NCBI RefSeq assembly: GCF_002904295.1
Contig: NZ_PPHG01000071.1
Coordinates: 168,001 to 232,000 of the forward strand
Source of the DNA: Amycolatopsis sp. CA-128772
GTDB taxonomy: Bacteria > Actinomycetota > Actinomycetes > Mycobacteriales > Pseudonocardiaceae
Direction of reading: 5' to 3'
DNA length: 64,000 nt
Position numbers and translations under genes: made by a program. Numbering within the stretch: position 1 is the stretch's first letter; each line of letters opens with the position of its first letter. This document shows, one piece after another, positions 51,119 through 59,602 of the stretch. The notes beneath the pieces are model-generated. The model ran no database searches. It was not told where the DNA came from and worked only from the letters and a program-made list of their open reading frames with translations.

Positions 51119-51901
51119 ATGAGCCAGCGACGTGCGGACGGGAGCGCCGGGGACGCCGACTACGGCGCCATCGGCGGGGTCTACACCGACTACCGCAAGC
51201 CGGATCCCCGGATCGGCCAGTACATCCTCGACGCACTGGGTGACGCGCGAACCGTCCTGAACGTCGGTGCGGGCGCCGGCGCGTACGAACCCGAAGACCG
51301 CGAAGTGACCGCGGTCGAGCCGTCGGCGTCGATGCGCGCGCAGCGGCCCGCGGGCCTGCCGCCGGCGGTCGACGCCGTCGCCGAGAAGCTGCCGTTCGGC
51401 GACCGGGCGTTCGAGGGCGCGATGAGCACGTTCAGCGTGCACCAGTGGAACGACCTGTGGGCCGGGCTCAAGGAGCTGCGCCGCGTCACCCGCGGCCCGA
51501 TCGCCATCCTGACCTGCGACCCGGAGCTGCTGCGCCGGTTCTGGCTGCTCGACTACGCACCCGAGGTGATCGAGACCGAGGCCCGCCGCTACCCGTCGGT
51601 CGACGACATCGCCGACGGCCTCGGCGGGCACACGTCGATCGTCGGCGTGCCGATCCCGATCGACTGCACCGACGGCTTCAACGAGGCGTACTACGCACGG
51701 CCCGAACGCCTCCTGGACCCGGGCGCGCGGCTGTCGTGCTCGGCGTGGAGCTTCGTCGACGACCGCGTGCACCACCGCTTCGCCGCGGAACTGCAGCACG
51801 ACCTCGACGACGGCACCTGGGAGCGCCGCTACGGCAAGCTCCGCGAGCAGCCGGCGTTCGAGGGCTCGCTGGTGCTCGTCGTCTCTGACCCGACGGCGTG
51901 A
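51119..51901 (+). CDS. Class I SAM-dependent methyltransferase
   Basis: This 260-residue methyltransferase has SAM-binding motif I VLNVGAGAGAYEPEDREV, motif II TAVEPSASMRAQRP and a motif IV region AFEGAMSTFSVHQWNDLWAG. It resembles small-molecule methyltransferases annotated next to stand-alone metabolic genes. The ATG at 51119 gives homology at once (DYGAIGGVYTDYRKPDPRI). It stands alone on the plus strand, divergent from the glucanase operon. The substrate is unknown. Confidence 0.85.
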   Translation: MSQRRADGSAGDADYGAIGGVYTDYRKPDPRIGQYILDALGDARTVLNVGAGAGAYEPEDREVTAVEPSASMRAQRPAGLPPAVDAVAEKLPFGDRAFEGAMSTFSVHQWNDLWAGLKELRRVTRGPIAILTCDPELLRRFWLLDYAPEVIETEARRYPSVDDIADGLGGHTSIVGVPIPIDCTDGFNEAYYARPERLLDPGARLSCSAWSFVDDRVHHRFAAELQHDLDDGTWERRYGKLREQPAFEGSLVLVVSDPTA

Positions 51902-52195
51902 CACCGCGGCCGTCCGGCCCGGAGCCGGCCGCGGTCGCCGAAGAGCTCCGCGCCGGACGCCCGCCGGCGACATCCCGCCCCGGCGCGCGGTGGTCGCGGC
52001 AGACTTTCCGGACCGCGGCGGAGCTGGCGGCCGCGCACCCCGGGTTCGTCTTCCGCGAGGACCACGCCGTGACGTCTCGCTGCTCGGCCCGCACCCCGGC
52101 GAGCGGCGGGGGTCGGGAACGGCCGCGACGTATGATCACGCTGAGGGCGAAGCGCCAGGCCGGGTTTCCGGCACCGGCGCGTGGGAGGGGGCACG

Positions 52196-52642
52196 GTGTT
52201 CGGGCGGAAGAAGAAGCGCAGCGGTCTGAACGATCTGATGGCGCAGCTCAGGCCCGACCTGAGCCGGGAATCGCTCGGCGTCGGGCCCGCCTTCCCCGGC
52301 GTCGCCCCGAATCCGCTCCTGAGCAATGACGCAGGCAAGCGCAACGCGGAACTGCGTACCGGGGCTCTTGCGCTCGGCGTTCTCGTCGGCTGGCGGGAGG
52401 TCAACAGCAATCCACGTGTGGTCCTGATCTTCGACGTGGAGACCGCCGAGGGCATCTCGTTCCGCGGTATCGCGGACGAAGACCTCACGATCACCGAGCT
52501 CACCCGGCTCGCCCCGGGACAGACGTTGCCGGTGCGCTACCGGCCGGCCGTCATGGACCATTACGTCGCCCTTGCCCGGGACGCGGACCCCGCCCGGGTG
52601 CAGCAGCTCTCCGACGAGATCGCGAGCCGCAAGCGGACCTGA
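52196..52642 (+). CDS. Hypothetical small protein
   Basis: This protein of 148 residues starts VFGRKKKRSGLNDLMAQLRP and has no recognised family. The central part VLVGWREVNSNPRVVLIFDV and the later LAPGQTLPVRYRPAVMDHYV look like a compact beta-rich domain, somewhat like small actinobacterial domains that follow basic N-termini. The GTG at 52196 is chosen because GGGAGGGG lies just upstream. No signal peptide is present. No functional neighbour can be inferred; the next gene is convergent. Confidence 0.7.
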   Translation: MFGRKKKRSGLNDLMAQLRPDLSRESLGVGPAFPGVAPNPLLSNDAGKRNAELRTGALALGVLVGWREVNSNPRVVLIFDVETAEGISFRGIADEDLTITELTRLAPGQTLPVRYRPAVMDHYVALARDADPARVQQLSDEIASRKRT

Positions 52643-52702
52643 CCCGAAGCCACCGGCCGCAGGCGGCCAGGGCCGTCCCCGACCGCGCGCATCCACGCTT
52701 TG

Positions 52703-54472
52703 TCAGGCACGCTCCAGTAGGTCCTGCAGCTCGCGCACCGCCTGCGCGAGTTCCTCGGCAAAACGGTACATCTCCGCCGAGACGTGCTTCGGCGTGCTCA
52801 AGTAGATGTTCCAGCGGTCCGGCAGCAGCACGTAGGCGACGCCGATGCACTGCGGGCTCGTCGAACCGAAGCCGAAGTACTGGATGTTGACCGACGGTGC
52901 CGAGCTGGTGCTCAGGTAGTCGTCACGCAGCTTCAGCCAGCCCGGCGAGGTGTAGAGGGCCGGGGTTTCGGTGTCGCCGCGGCGTTTGCCGATCAGCTGC
53001 AGCTCCCACAGGTGCTGCTCCGGCGCGTCCCCGGCCTGGCACTCCTTTGCGCGGGCGACGTGCTTCGCCGCCGCCGTGCGGAGAGCTTCGCGCTTCTCGT
53101 CGGGGGAGGCGTTTTCGTCGGTCATCACGTCGGCGAAGCGCACGACCTCGGGGGTGACGACCCGCATGGCTTCGGTCCGGCCGTTCCGGAACTGGCGGGT
53201 GGCGATCGACTCGTACGTCGCTCCCGTCAGGTCCTTCGCCCGGCGGTGCGCCAGCTGGTACGCCATCTGCGCGAACGCGTCCGGGGACATCCCGAGCTCC
53301 TTCGCCCGGTTGGCGCCGAAGGCGAACGACACCGTCTGCGTCGCCGTCGCGTCGGCGTACGCGCGGAAGGCGATGCCGGCCGCGCGGGCGTCCTCGCGGA
53401 GGGCGTCGGTCAGCGTGAAGTCGACCGGCTCGTGGCCCGGTACGCCCGACGCCGGCTCCCGGGGCGCGCGCGAGCCGCTCAGCAGCGCGTCGGTGAAACC
53501 GAGGATCGTGGTGCCGTCGAGTTCGCAGTGCTCGACGTTGATGCCCGCGGTGCCGTCCTCGAAGACGATCAGCGACACCGCCTTGTCGTACCAGCGGTTG
53601 TCGCCGTACAGCAGCCGGTCGCACGCTTCGAGGGTGTCCGATGGGCTGAAGTCGTCCAGGCACAGGCAGAACAGCGCGGTCTCGATGGTCTCCAGCGCGG
53701 CCGCGTTGCCCGCGTCGAGCAGCGCCGTCCGCGAGGCCGCCCACTCGGCGCGGGCCTTCGTCGTGAAGTGCCCGGCGGGGACGTCCGTGCTGTGGTCGTC
53801 CTTGAGGATCGCGCGCAGCCCTTCCGCCAGCTGGGCCGGTGAGTACGGGCGGCCGTCCTCGGCCAGGACTTCCAGCCGGAACGGCGTGTTGCGGTGGAAC
53901 ACGACGATGTGCCGCTCCCGCGACGGTCCTTCCCAGCCTTCGCGGTACGGCGTGCGCGCGCTGTCCAGCACGTCACCCGGGATGCGCGTGGCCGAGAACA
54001 GGAACTTGTGCTGCACCATCGACTGCGGGGTGCCGCGCAGGAGCACCGGCGGGACGAGCTCTTCGTCGAGCTTGAGCTTGTAGTCCACGGCGGACGCGGT
54101 CAGCTCGGCCGCGCGCTCCACCTGGCCCAGCGGGGAGTCCCGGAACAGGAAGAAGAAGTTGGCGTTGAGCGCGATCCGGTCGCGGCGGCCGAGGTAGCGG
54201 TACGGCCAGAAGGTGTCGAGCCAGCTGCGCACGCCGGGAGAGCGGTCGTACTCCTCGAGCCGGGCCTGCAGCTCCGGCCCGGCACCGGCCAGGAACTCCG
54301 CGACGGCGGCTTCGGTCTCCGCCAGCTCGTCCGGCGTCAGCAGCGGGGCGCACCACTCGAGGAAGCGGCGGCCGCTCGCCTCCAACGTGGGGAGCGGGAC
54401 GCGGGGGAGCCGGTCCTCGTTGCCGAAGGTGCGGGTGGACCATTCCGGACTGCTCACGGTCATCCTTCTCAC
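52703..54472 (-). CDS. Choline/carnitine O-acyltransferase family protein
   Basis: This 589-residue acyltransferase, of a family common in eukaryotes but uncommon in bacteria, moves an acyl group between CoA and the hydroxyl of carnitine, choline or a similar quaternary amine. The catalytic histidine is H315 in GINVEHCELDG, with D319 four residues later as in the family. C-terminal STSSAP and IQYFGFGSTSPQCIGVAYVL occupy the positions of the substrate-binding STS segment and active-site strand. No signal or membrane segment is seen, so it is cytosolic. The GTG start overlaps the methyltransferase stop (GTGA); ATG 54464 is an alternative. It is the last gene of the operon with the methyltransferase and Fe/2OG oxygenase, so it may acylate the hydroxyl made by that oxygenase. 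Confidence 0.88.
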   Translation of the reverse strand: MRRMTVSSPEWSTRTFGNEDRLPRVPLPTLEASGRRFLEWCAPLLTPDELAETEAAVAEFLAGAGPELQARLEEYDRSPGVRSWLDTFWPYRYLGRRDRIALNANFFFLFRDSPLGQVERAAELTASAVDYKLKLDEELVPPVLLRGTPQSMVQHKFLFSATRIPGDVLDSARTPYREGWEGPSRERHIVVFHRNTPFRLEVLAEDGRPYSPAQLAEGLRAILKDDHSTDVPAGHFTTKARAEWAASRTALLDAGNAAALETIETALFCLCLDDFSPSDTLEACDRLLYGDNRWYDKAVSLIVFEDGTAGINVEHCELDGTTILGFTDALLSGSRAPREPASGVPGHEPVDFTLTDALREDARAAGIAFRAYADATATQTVSFAFGANRAKELGMSPDAFAQMAYQLAHRRAKDLTGATYESIATRQFRNGRTEAMRVVTPEVVRFADVMTDENASPDEKREALRTAAAKHVARAKECQAGDAPEQHLWELQLIGKRRGDTETPALYTSPGWLKLRDDYLSTSSAPSVNIQYFGFGSTSPQCIGVAYVLLPDRWNIYLSTPKHVSAEMYRFAEELAQAVRELQDLLERA

Positions 54473-55281
54473 TCGGAAGTTTCGAGCGCGGCGGCGAGGG
54501 CGGCTGCGCCTTCAGGACGGGAAACATACAGCTGCGCGTAGAGCCACCCGTCGGACTCCAGCCCGGCCGGGTCGACGCCGGCCGCGTTCAGCGTGTCCAG
54601 GATCTGCGTCTGCTCCTCGGCGGAGACGAACTGCCGCTGCCGGAAGACCCCGCCGACGCTCGCGGTCTCGTACCCCAGCCCGGCCAGGCTCTCGGCGATC
54701 GGCTCGTAGGAGAACATCCGCAGCACGAAGTGGGCCATCCACGGCCGCGCACCGCGCGCGACCCGGGTGAGGGTCTTCTCGGTGACGTACCCGACGCAGC
54801 CGGTCGAGACGACGAGGTCGACGTCGTCCAGCAGCTTCTGCTGGGTGCTGTCCGGGTCGTCGGCCTCCAGGTCGGCGTGGATCACCTCGTCGAGGAAGCC
54901 GGCGGACAGCGCGTACTCGAGGGCCGGGGCCGAGCTGTCCAGGCCGTGGAACTTCGGGCCGCCCGGGTGGACGCGCTGGCGGTCGGCGTCCACCAGCGCC
55001 GCGTGGTCCAGCGCGCGCACGGCCGGATCGGTGTAGTGGGCGTAGAGGTCCTCCATCGTCGCGTCGCAGCGCTGCAGGGCCGCGTTGACGCCGTACGAGC
55101 AGCCGATGTCGAGCACCGTCGGGCGCTCGGCGGGGTGCGCGCCGATCAGCTTGGTGAAGTACGGCTTGGCCAGCTGGGGAATGCCGTAGCCGACGCGCTT
55201 CAGCGTGCCGAAGAACGGCCGCGGGTCGGGTGCGGTGTAGATGTGGTCGAACGAGATCTTGCCGGTCGAGTCGAAGGGCAC
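54469..55281 (-). CDS. SAM-dependent methyltransferase
   Basis: This 270-residue enzyme has SAM motif I TVLDIGCSYGVNAALQ, a following acidic region and motif IV VDLVVSTGCVGYVTEKTL. Such a fold is used for N-, O- or C-methylation of small molecules. The GTG at 55281 follows AGGAG, which decides this start over longer readings. It is the middle gene of a three-gene operon, 16 bases after the Fe/2OG oxygenase gene and overlapped by the acyltransferase start. An N-methylating role leading to a quaternary amine would fit the acyltransferase partner, but this is inference. Confidence 0.85.
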   Translation of the reverse strand: MPFDSTGKISFDHIYTAPDPRPFFGTLKRVGYGIPQLAKPYFTKLIGAHPAERPTVLDIGCSYGVNAALQRCDATMEDLYAHYTDPAVRALDHAALVDADRQRVHPGGPKFHGLDSSAPALEYALSAGFLDEVIHADLEADDPDSTQQKLLDDVDLVVSTGCVGYVTEKTLTRVARGARPWMAHFVLRMFSYEPIAESLAGLGYETASVGGVFRQRQFVSAEEQTQILDTLNAAGVDPAGLESDGWLYAQLYVSRPEGAAALAAALETSE

Positions 55282-55297
55282 GGGCCAGGCTCCTGAT

Positions 55298-56152
55298 CTA
55301 GTCGAGCAGTTCGTCGCCCCGGACGCTGCGTCCGGCGAGGTGGACGGGCAGGACCCGGCCGAACAGCTGCCGGGTCCGCTCCGCACTGCCGATGACCCCC
55401 GGCCGCTCGCTGTAGGCGAAGATCGCGGAGTGCCGCGCGATCGCGCCCGCCACGGTACTGACCCGGTGCAGGGCGAAGCGTCCTTTGAAGAGCTGGAGAT
55501 CGCCGGGCCGCAGGTCCAGGCGCCGGACCGGCCGGGTGTCGCCGGCCAGCACCGCGCGCACGCCGGCGAAGTTCTCGTCCGTCGAGGACCGGATGGCCGG
55601 GCAGTACTCGAAGGTCCCGCCCTCGGCCGCGGCCTGCGTCAGCATGCTGACGGTGTGGGTGTTCGTGTCGAAGTGCCACGGGTGCGCGCGGCCGGGCGCG
55701 ATGACGTTGAGCGTGAGCCCGGACAACGGGTCGGCGAGCTCGTGCAGCTGCGGCAACCCGAAGCAGTCGGCGACGAACCGCTGGAACACCGGGCTGGTGT
55801 AGAGCCGGCTGATGATCGACGACCCGGGGATGCGGTCGCGCGCGACGAAGGCGTTGCCGCGTTCCATGACCGTCCGGCCCGGGTGGTCTTCGGGCAGCGG
55901 TTCACCGATCGCCGTGTTGTAGGCGTTGACCTGTTCGACCTTGGTGTACGCGTGCGGTTCGAGCGCGGCGCACTCGGCCCGCAGCACCTCGTGCAGTCCG
56001 GGTCGGACGAAGTCGGCGAGCACGCTGCAGCCGGCGCCGGCCAGTTCCGCGCGGGTGCGGCCGACGACCTCCCGCCAGGCAGGACCGTCCGGTTCGGTGA
56101 GCGGGTAGCGGTCGGTGTCGACCATTTCCGGCGGCGCTACGGAGGTGCTCAT
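55298..56152 (-). CDS. Fe(II)/2-oxoglutarate-dependent oxygenase (phytanoyl/BesD-like)
   Basis: This non-heme iron oxygenase of 284 residues has the facial triad H160-x-D162 (HPWHFDTNTH) and H229 (FALHRVST). The acid at position 162 favours hydroxylation over halogenation, since halogenases of this type have glycine or alanine there. R230 or R240 could bind 2-oxoglutarate. The 69-residue gap between the histidines and the length resemble BesD-like free amino acid (lysine) hydroxylases and halogenases, as far as I recall. The ATG at 56152 follows AAGGGA. It leads the operon with the methyltransferase and carnitine-type acyltransferase. It may put a hydroxyl on an amino acid or amine. Confidence 0.82.
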   Translation of the reverse strand: MSTSVAPPEMVDTDRYPLTEPDGPAWREVVGRTRAELAGAGCSVLADFVRPGLHEVLRAECAALEPHAYTKVEQVNAYNTAIGEPLPEDHPGRTVMERGNAFVARDRIPGSSIISRLYTSPVFQRFVADCFGLPQLHELADPLSGLTLNVIAPGRAHPWHFDTNTHTVSMLTQAAAEGGTFEYCPAIRSSTDENFAGVRAVLAGDTRPVRRLDLRPGDLQLFKGRFALHRVSTVAGAIARHSAIFAYSERPGVIGSAERTRQLFGRVLPVHLAGRSVRGDELLD

Positions 56153-56243
56153 CGTCGAGGTCCCTTCCGGCGGGGTGAAGGAACAGAGGTAGCACAGATC
56201 CCCGCTGGTCAACCGTCGGTTTGTGAGCGGTGACACACGGTCG

Positions 56244-56774
56244 TCAGGCGCCGACCTCGGTGGCCCACGAGCTGACCGTGACGGTGTCGGTAGTGCCCAG
56301 ATCCGTGTCGAGGGGCTGCTTCTGCTCCGGCTCGCCGGGGACGGGGACCACCGAGACAGCCGCGCCGGTGCGCTGGTCGCCGCTCGTCACCGTGGCCGAC
56401 CACGCCAGCACGGCCACGACTTTCTCTCCGGGTTGGACGGTCAGGTCCTGCGGACCCAGGTCCCGGGCGAAGTACGACGTGCCGTGCTCGACCTTCACGT
56501 CGAGGGACGAGCCGTCGCCCGCGAGGATCTTCAGGTCCGGGTAGCCGGTGACCTTCCGTGGTGCGGTGTCCCGGTTGGTCAGCGTCAGCACGCTCGCCCG
56601 GTGACCCAGCCCGGCCTCGACCTGACCGACCGAAAGCGACAGGCCGGTCGGCAGCGGCGGCCCGTACGTCGGGCTCGGGGTGGTCGTGGGCGTCGGCGCG
56701 GGTGGTGGCGGCGGAGTGCTGCAGCCCGCGAGAAGCGCGACGAGGAGAACTGGTGCGAAGCGGAAAACCCCCAT
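56244..56774 (-). CDS. DUF4232-like lipoprotein
   Basis: This exported lipoprotein of 176 residues has signal FAPVLLVALLAGCST with lipobox LAGC and the cysteine near residue 18. A threonine- and proline-rich spacer (PPPPPAPTPTTTPSP) links it to a beta-rich domain of the DUF4232 type (ASVLTLTNRDTAPRKVTGYP, ending TDTVTVSSWATEVGA). The family is widespread on actinobacterial cell surfaces without known function. It is on the same strand as the oxygenase operon, 91 bases upstream of it. Confidence 0.82.
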   Translation of the reverse strand: MGVFRFAPVLLVALLAGCSTPPPPPAPTPTTTPSPTYGPPLPTGLSLSVGQVEAGLGHRASVLTLTNRDTAPRKVTGYPDLKILAGDGSSLDVKVEHGTSYFARDLGPQDLTVQPGEKVVAVLAWSATVTSGDQRTGAAVSVVPVPGEPEQKQPLDTDLGTTDTVTVSSWATEVGA

Positions 56775-56788
56775 GCGGCGCAAGGGTA

Positions 56789-56812
56789 GCGGGCGCCCCG
56801 AAAGGCGCCCGC
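56789..56812 (-). terminator. Terminator hairpin after fbiC
   Basis: GCGGGCGCC (56789-56797) pairs perfectly with GGCGCCCGC (56804-56812) over 9 bp with a 6-base loop. It lies between the end of fbiC (56861) and the start of the DUF4232 lipoprotein gene, so it separates the two leftward transcripts. Confidence 0.6.
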
Positions 56813-56860
56813 CTCACTGTGTCAACCGGGGCTCCGCCACCCGGACCCCCGAACCACTAT

Positions 56861-59458
56861 TTACGGTGTGAGCAGTGGCAGCAGCGGCTTGCGCACGGCG
56901 GTCGCGACGCCGTCCGACGCCTCCGCCGCGGCGAGCCGCTCGGCCGGCGGCCGTCCGTAGCCCGTCGTGCGCTGGACCAGCGGGCGGCCCAGCGGTTCGA
57001 CCATCGCGCGCATGTCGCTGATCGTCTTGTAGGACCCGTTGGAGGCGCCCGCCATCCGGCTGATCGTCTCCTCCATCAGCGTCCCGCCGATGTCGTTGAC
57101 GCCGCCCTGCAGCACCGCGCGGCTGCCCTCTTCGCCGAGCTTCACCCACGAGCTCTGGATGTTGTCGATCATGCCGTGCAGCAGCACCCGGGCCAGCGCG
57201 TGCACCGCGCGGTTCTCGCGCAGCGTCGTGCCCGGGCGGGCCAGGCCGGCCAGGTAGATCGGCGCGCTCTGGTGGATGAACGGCAGCAGCACGAACTCGC
57301 TGAACCCGCGCTTGCCGTGCTTCTCGAGCCCTTCGCGCTGCAGCCGCGCCAGCAGCTTGAGGTGCGCGACCCAGTGCGCGGGCGTGTCGACGTGGCCGTA
57401 CATCATCGTGGACGTCGTCGGCAGGCCGACCTCGTGCGCGGTGGTGACCACCTTGATCCACTCCGACGTCGGCAGCTTGCCCTTGGTGAGCACCCAGCGG
57501 ACGTCGTCGTCAAGGATCTCCGCGGCCGTGCCCGGCAGCGAGTCCACGCCGGACTCCTTCGCCGCGATCAGCCAGTCGCGCAGGGACAGGTTCGTCCGCG
57601 AAGCGCCGTTCACGACCTCCATCGGGCTGTAGGAGTGCAGGTGGATCTCCGGCTGACGGCGCTTGACCTCGGCCGCGAGGTCGAAATACGCGGTGCCCGG
57701 CAGGTCCGGGTGGATGCCGCCCTGCATGCAGATCTCGGTCGCGCCCGCGGCCCACGCCTCGTCGACGCGGTCGCCGACCTGCTCCAGCGAGAGCGTGTAC
57801 GCGTCGGCGTCGGTGCGACGCTGGGCGAAGGCGCAGAAGCGGCAACCCGTGTAGCAGACGTTGGTGAAGTTGATGTTCCGCGTGACGACGAAGGTGATGT
57901 CGTCGCCGACCGTCTCGCGGCGCAGGTCGTCGGCGATCCGGGTGAACGCGTCGAGTTCCTTGCCGTCGGCGTGCAGCAGCGCGAGCGCGGCGTCGTCGGA
58001 AAGGCCGGCCGGGTCCTTTTCCGCACTGCGCAACGCTTCCAGGACGTCCGTGTCGAACTTGGCCGGCCCGGTCTTGATCCGGTCGCCGATCTCCTTCCAG
58101 TCCCCGTAGACGGAGTCGAAGTCGCTGCGGCGGTCCTCGGTGCGGCCGCTGGTGTCGATCCCGGTGTGCAGGTCGGTGCGGCCCGACTCCTGCCAGCCGC
58201 CGTCCGGCTCCTGCCACGGGATGCCCACCGGCATCGCGCCTTCGCGGGCCAGCCCGGTGTCGTAGTCGACGAGCGCGGCGACGTGCCGGGTGATCCGCGG
58301 GTCCAGCCACGGCTCGCCGGCCTTGACGTACTCCGGGTAGATGGTGAGCCGTTCCTTGAGGTCGAACCCGGCCTTCTCGGTGCGGCGGGCGAGCTCGTCG
58401 ATCTGCGGCCACGCGCGTTCCGGGTTGACGTGGTCCGGGGTCAGCGGCGAGACGCCGCCCCAGTCGTCGATGCCGGCGCGGATCATCAGGTCGTACTGGT
58501 TGCCGATCAGGTTCGGCGGCGCCTGGATGCGCATCTTCGGCCCGAGCACCAGCCGCGCGACCGCGATGTTCGCGGCCAGCTCTTCGAGGTCGGCGTCCGG
58601 GGTCGCGCGCATCTTCGTGTCCGGCTTGGCCCGGAAGTTCTGCACGATGACTTCCTGGATGCCGCCGTAGGTCTTGGCGACCTTGCGGATCTCGAACAGC
58701 GCGTCCGCCCGCTCCTCGAACGTCTCGCCGATGCCGATCAGCACCCCGGTGGTGAACGGGACCGAGCTGCGTCCGGCGTCTTCGAGGACCCGCAGCCGGA
58801 CCGCCGGATCCTTGTCGGGCGAGCCGTAGTGCGGGCCGCCCTTCTCGCTCCACAGCCGGGTCGCGGTGGTCTCCAGCATCATGCCCATCGACGGCGCGAC
58901 CGGCTTGAGCCGCTGGAAGTCCGGCCAGGTCAGCACGCCGGGGTTGAGGTGCGGCAGCAGGCCGGTCTCCTCGAGGACCCGGATCGCCATGGCCCGGACG
59001 TAGGAGAGCGTGTCGTCGTAGCCGTGCGCGTCCAGCCAGTCGCGGGCGGCCTTCCAGCGGTCCTCGGGCCGGTCGCCGAGCGTGAACAGGGCCTCCTTGC
59101 AGCCCATTTCGGCACCCTTGCGGGCGATGTCGAGGACCTCGTCCGGGGACAGGAACGGCGACTCGAGCCGGCCCGGGACGGTGACGAACGTGCAGTAGCC
59201 GCAGCGGTCGCGGCACAGGCGGGTCAGCGGGATGAACACCTTGCGGCTGTAGGTGATGATCCCGGCGCGTCCGGCCTCGGCCAGGCCCGCGTCCCGGATG
59301 CGGGAGGCGTACTCGGAAAGCGTGGTGAGGTCGTCGCCGCGAGCGTGCAGCAGGACGGCCGCTTCGGTGACGTCCAGTGTCTTCCCGTCACGCGCCCGGG
59401 CGAGCGCGCGGCGCATCGCGGAGGCGGTCGGGGCGGTGGCGTCGGGTTCGGGTCCCAT
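56861..59458 (-). CDS. fbiC: FO synthase, CofG/CofH fusion
   Basis: This 865-residue enzyme makes the F420 chromophore FO (7,8-didemethyl-8-hydroxy-5-deazariboflavin) from tyrosine and a flavin precursor. It has two radical-SAM halves, which archaea keep as separate proteins. The CofG half has C82-x3-C86-x2-C89 (RLCRDRCGYCTF), and the CofH half has VCYTGCRFCAF near residue 533. Length and order are normal for actinobacterial FbiC. The ATG at 59458 gives the family start. The window's LLM-type oxidoreductase and Ddn-like protein would use its product. It is monocistronic, with a hairpin downstream. Confidence 0.95.
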   Translation of the reverse strand: MGPEPDATAPTASAMRRALARARDGKTLDVTEAAVLLHARGDDLTTLSEYASRIRDAGLAEAGRAGIITYSRKVFIPLTRLCRDRCGYCTFVTVPGRLESPFLSPDEVLDIARKGAEMGCKEALFTLGDRPEDRWKAARDWLDAHGYDDTLSYVRAMAIRVLEETGLLPHLNPGVLTWPDFQRLKPVAPSMGMMLETTATRLWSEKGGPHYGSPDKDPAVRLRVLEDAGRSSVPFTTGVLIGIGETFEERADALFEIRKVAKTYGGIQEVIVQNFRAKPDTKMRATPDADLEELAANIAVARLVLGPKMRIQAPPNLIGNQYDLMIRAGIDDWGGVSPLTPDHVNPERAWPQIDELARRTEKAGFDLKERLTIYPEYVKAGEPWLDPRITRHVAALVDYDTGLAREGAMPVGIPWQEPDGGWQESGRTDLHTGIDTSGRTEDRRSDFDSVYGDWKEIGDRIKTGPAKFDTDVLEALRSAEKDPAGLSDDAALALLHADGKELDAFTRIADDLRRETVGDDITFVVTRNINFTNVCYTGCRFCAFAQRRTDADAYTLSLEQVGDRVDEAWAAGATEICMQGGIHPDLPGTAYFDLAAEVKRRQPEIHLHSYSPMEVVNGASRTNLSLRDWLIAAKESGVDSLPGTAAEILDDDVRWVLTKGKLPTSEWIKVVTTAHEVGLPTTSTMMYGHVDTPAHWVAHLKLLARLQREGLEKHGKRGFSEFVLLPFIHQSAPIYLAGLARPGTTLRENRAVHALARVLLHGMIDNIQSSWVKLGEEGSRAVLQGGVNDIGGTLMEETISRMAGASNGSYKTISDMRAMVEPLGRPLVQRTTGYGRPPAERLAAAEASDGVATAVRKPLLPLLTP

Positions 59459-59602
59459 TCCGCCCACGCTAGGACCGTCCTCGCGGGACCAGCCAGGGTG
59501 TGTTCCGCACCCGGCTGACGTCGTACGCGGACGTGATCGTCGTCGCAGGTCAGCGGGTTCACGTGGTTGTCGATCAGCGCGGCGGCGTGTATTACCTAAA
59601 GG

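Noticed and set aside
51898..52329. Possible coding frame starting with GTG in a GTGA overlap after the methyltransferase at 51119-51901
   Set aside because: The first 60 codons look coding-like by third-position GC, but the frame has no recognised domain, turns arginine-rich and runs about 130 bases into the better supported gene at 52196.
55298..56152. Radical halogenase call for the Fe/2OG oxygenase
   Set aside because: The HxD acid is present at residue 162, whereas halogenases of this fold have a small residue there.
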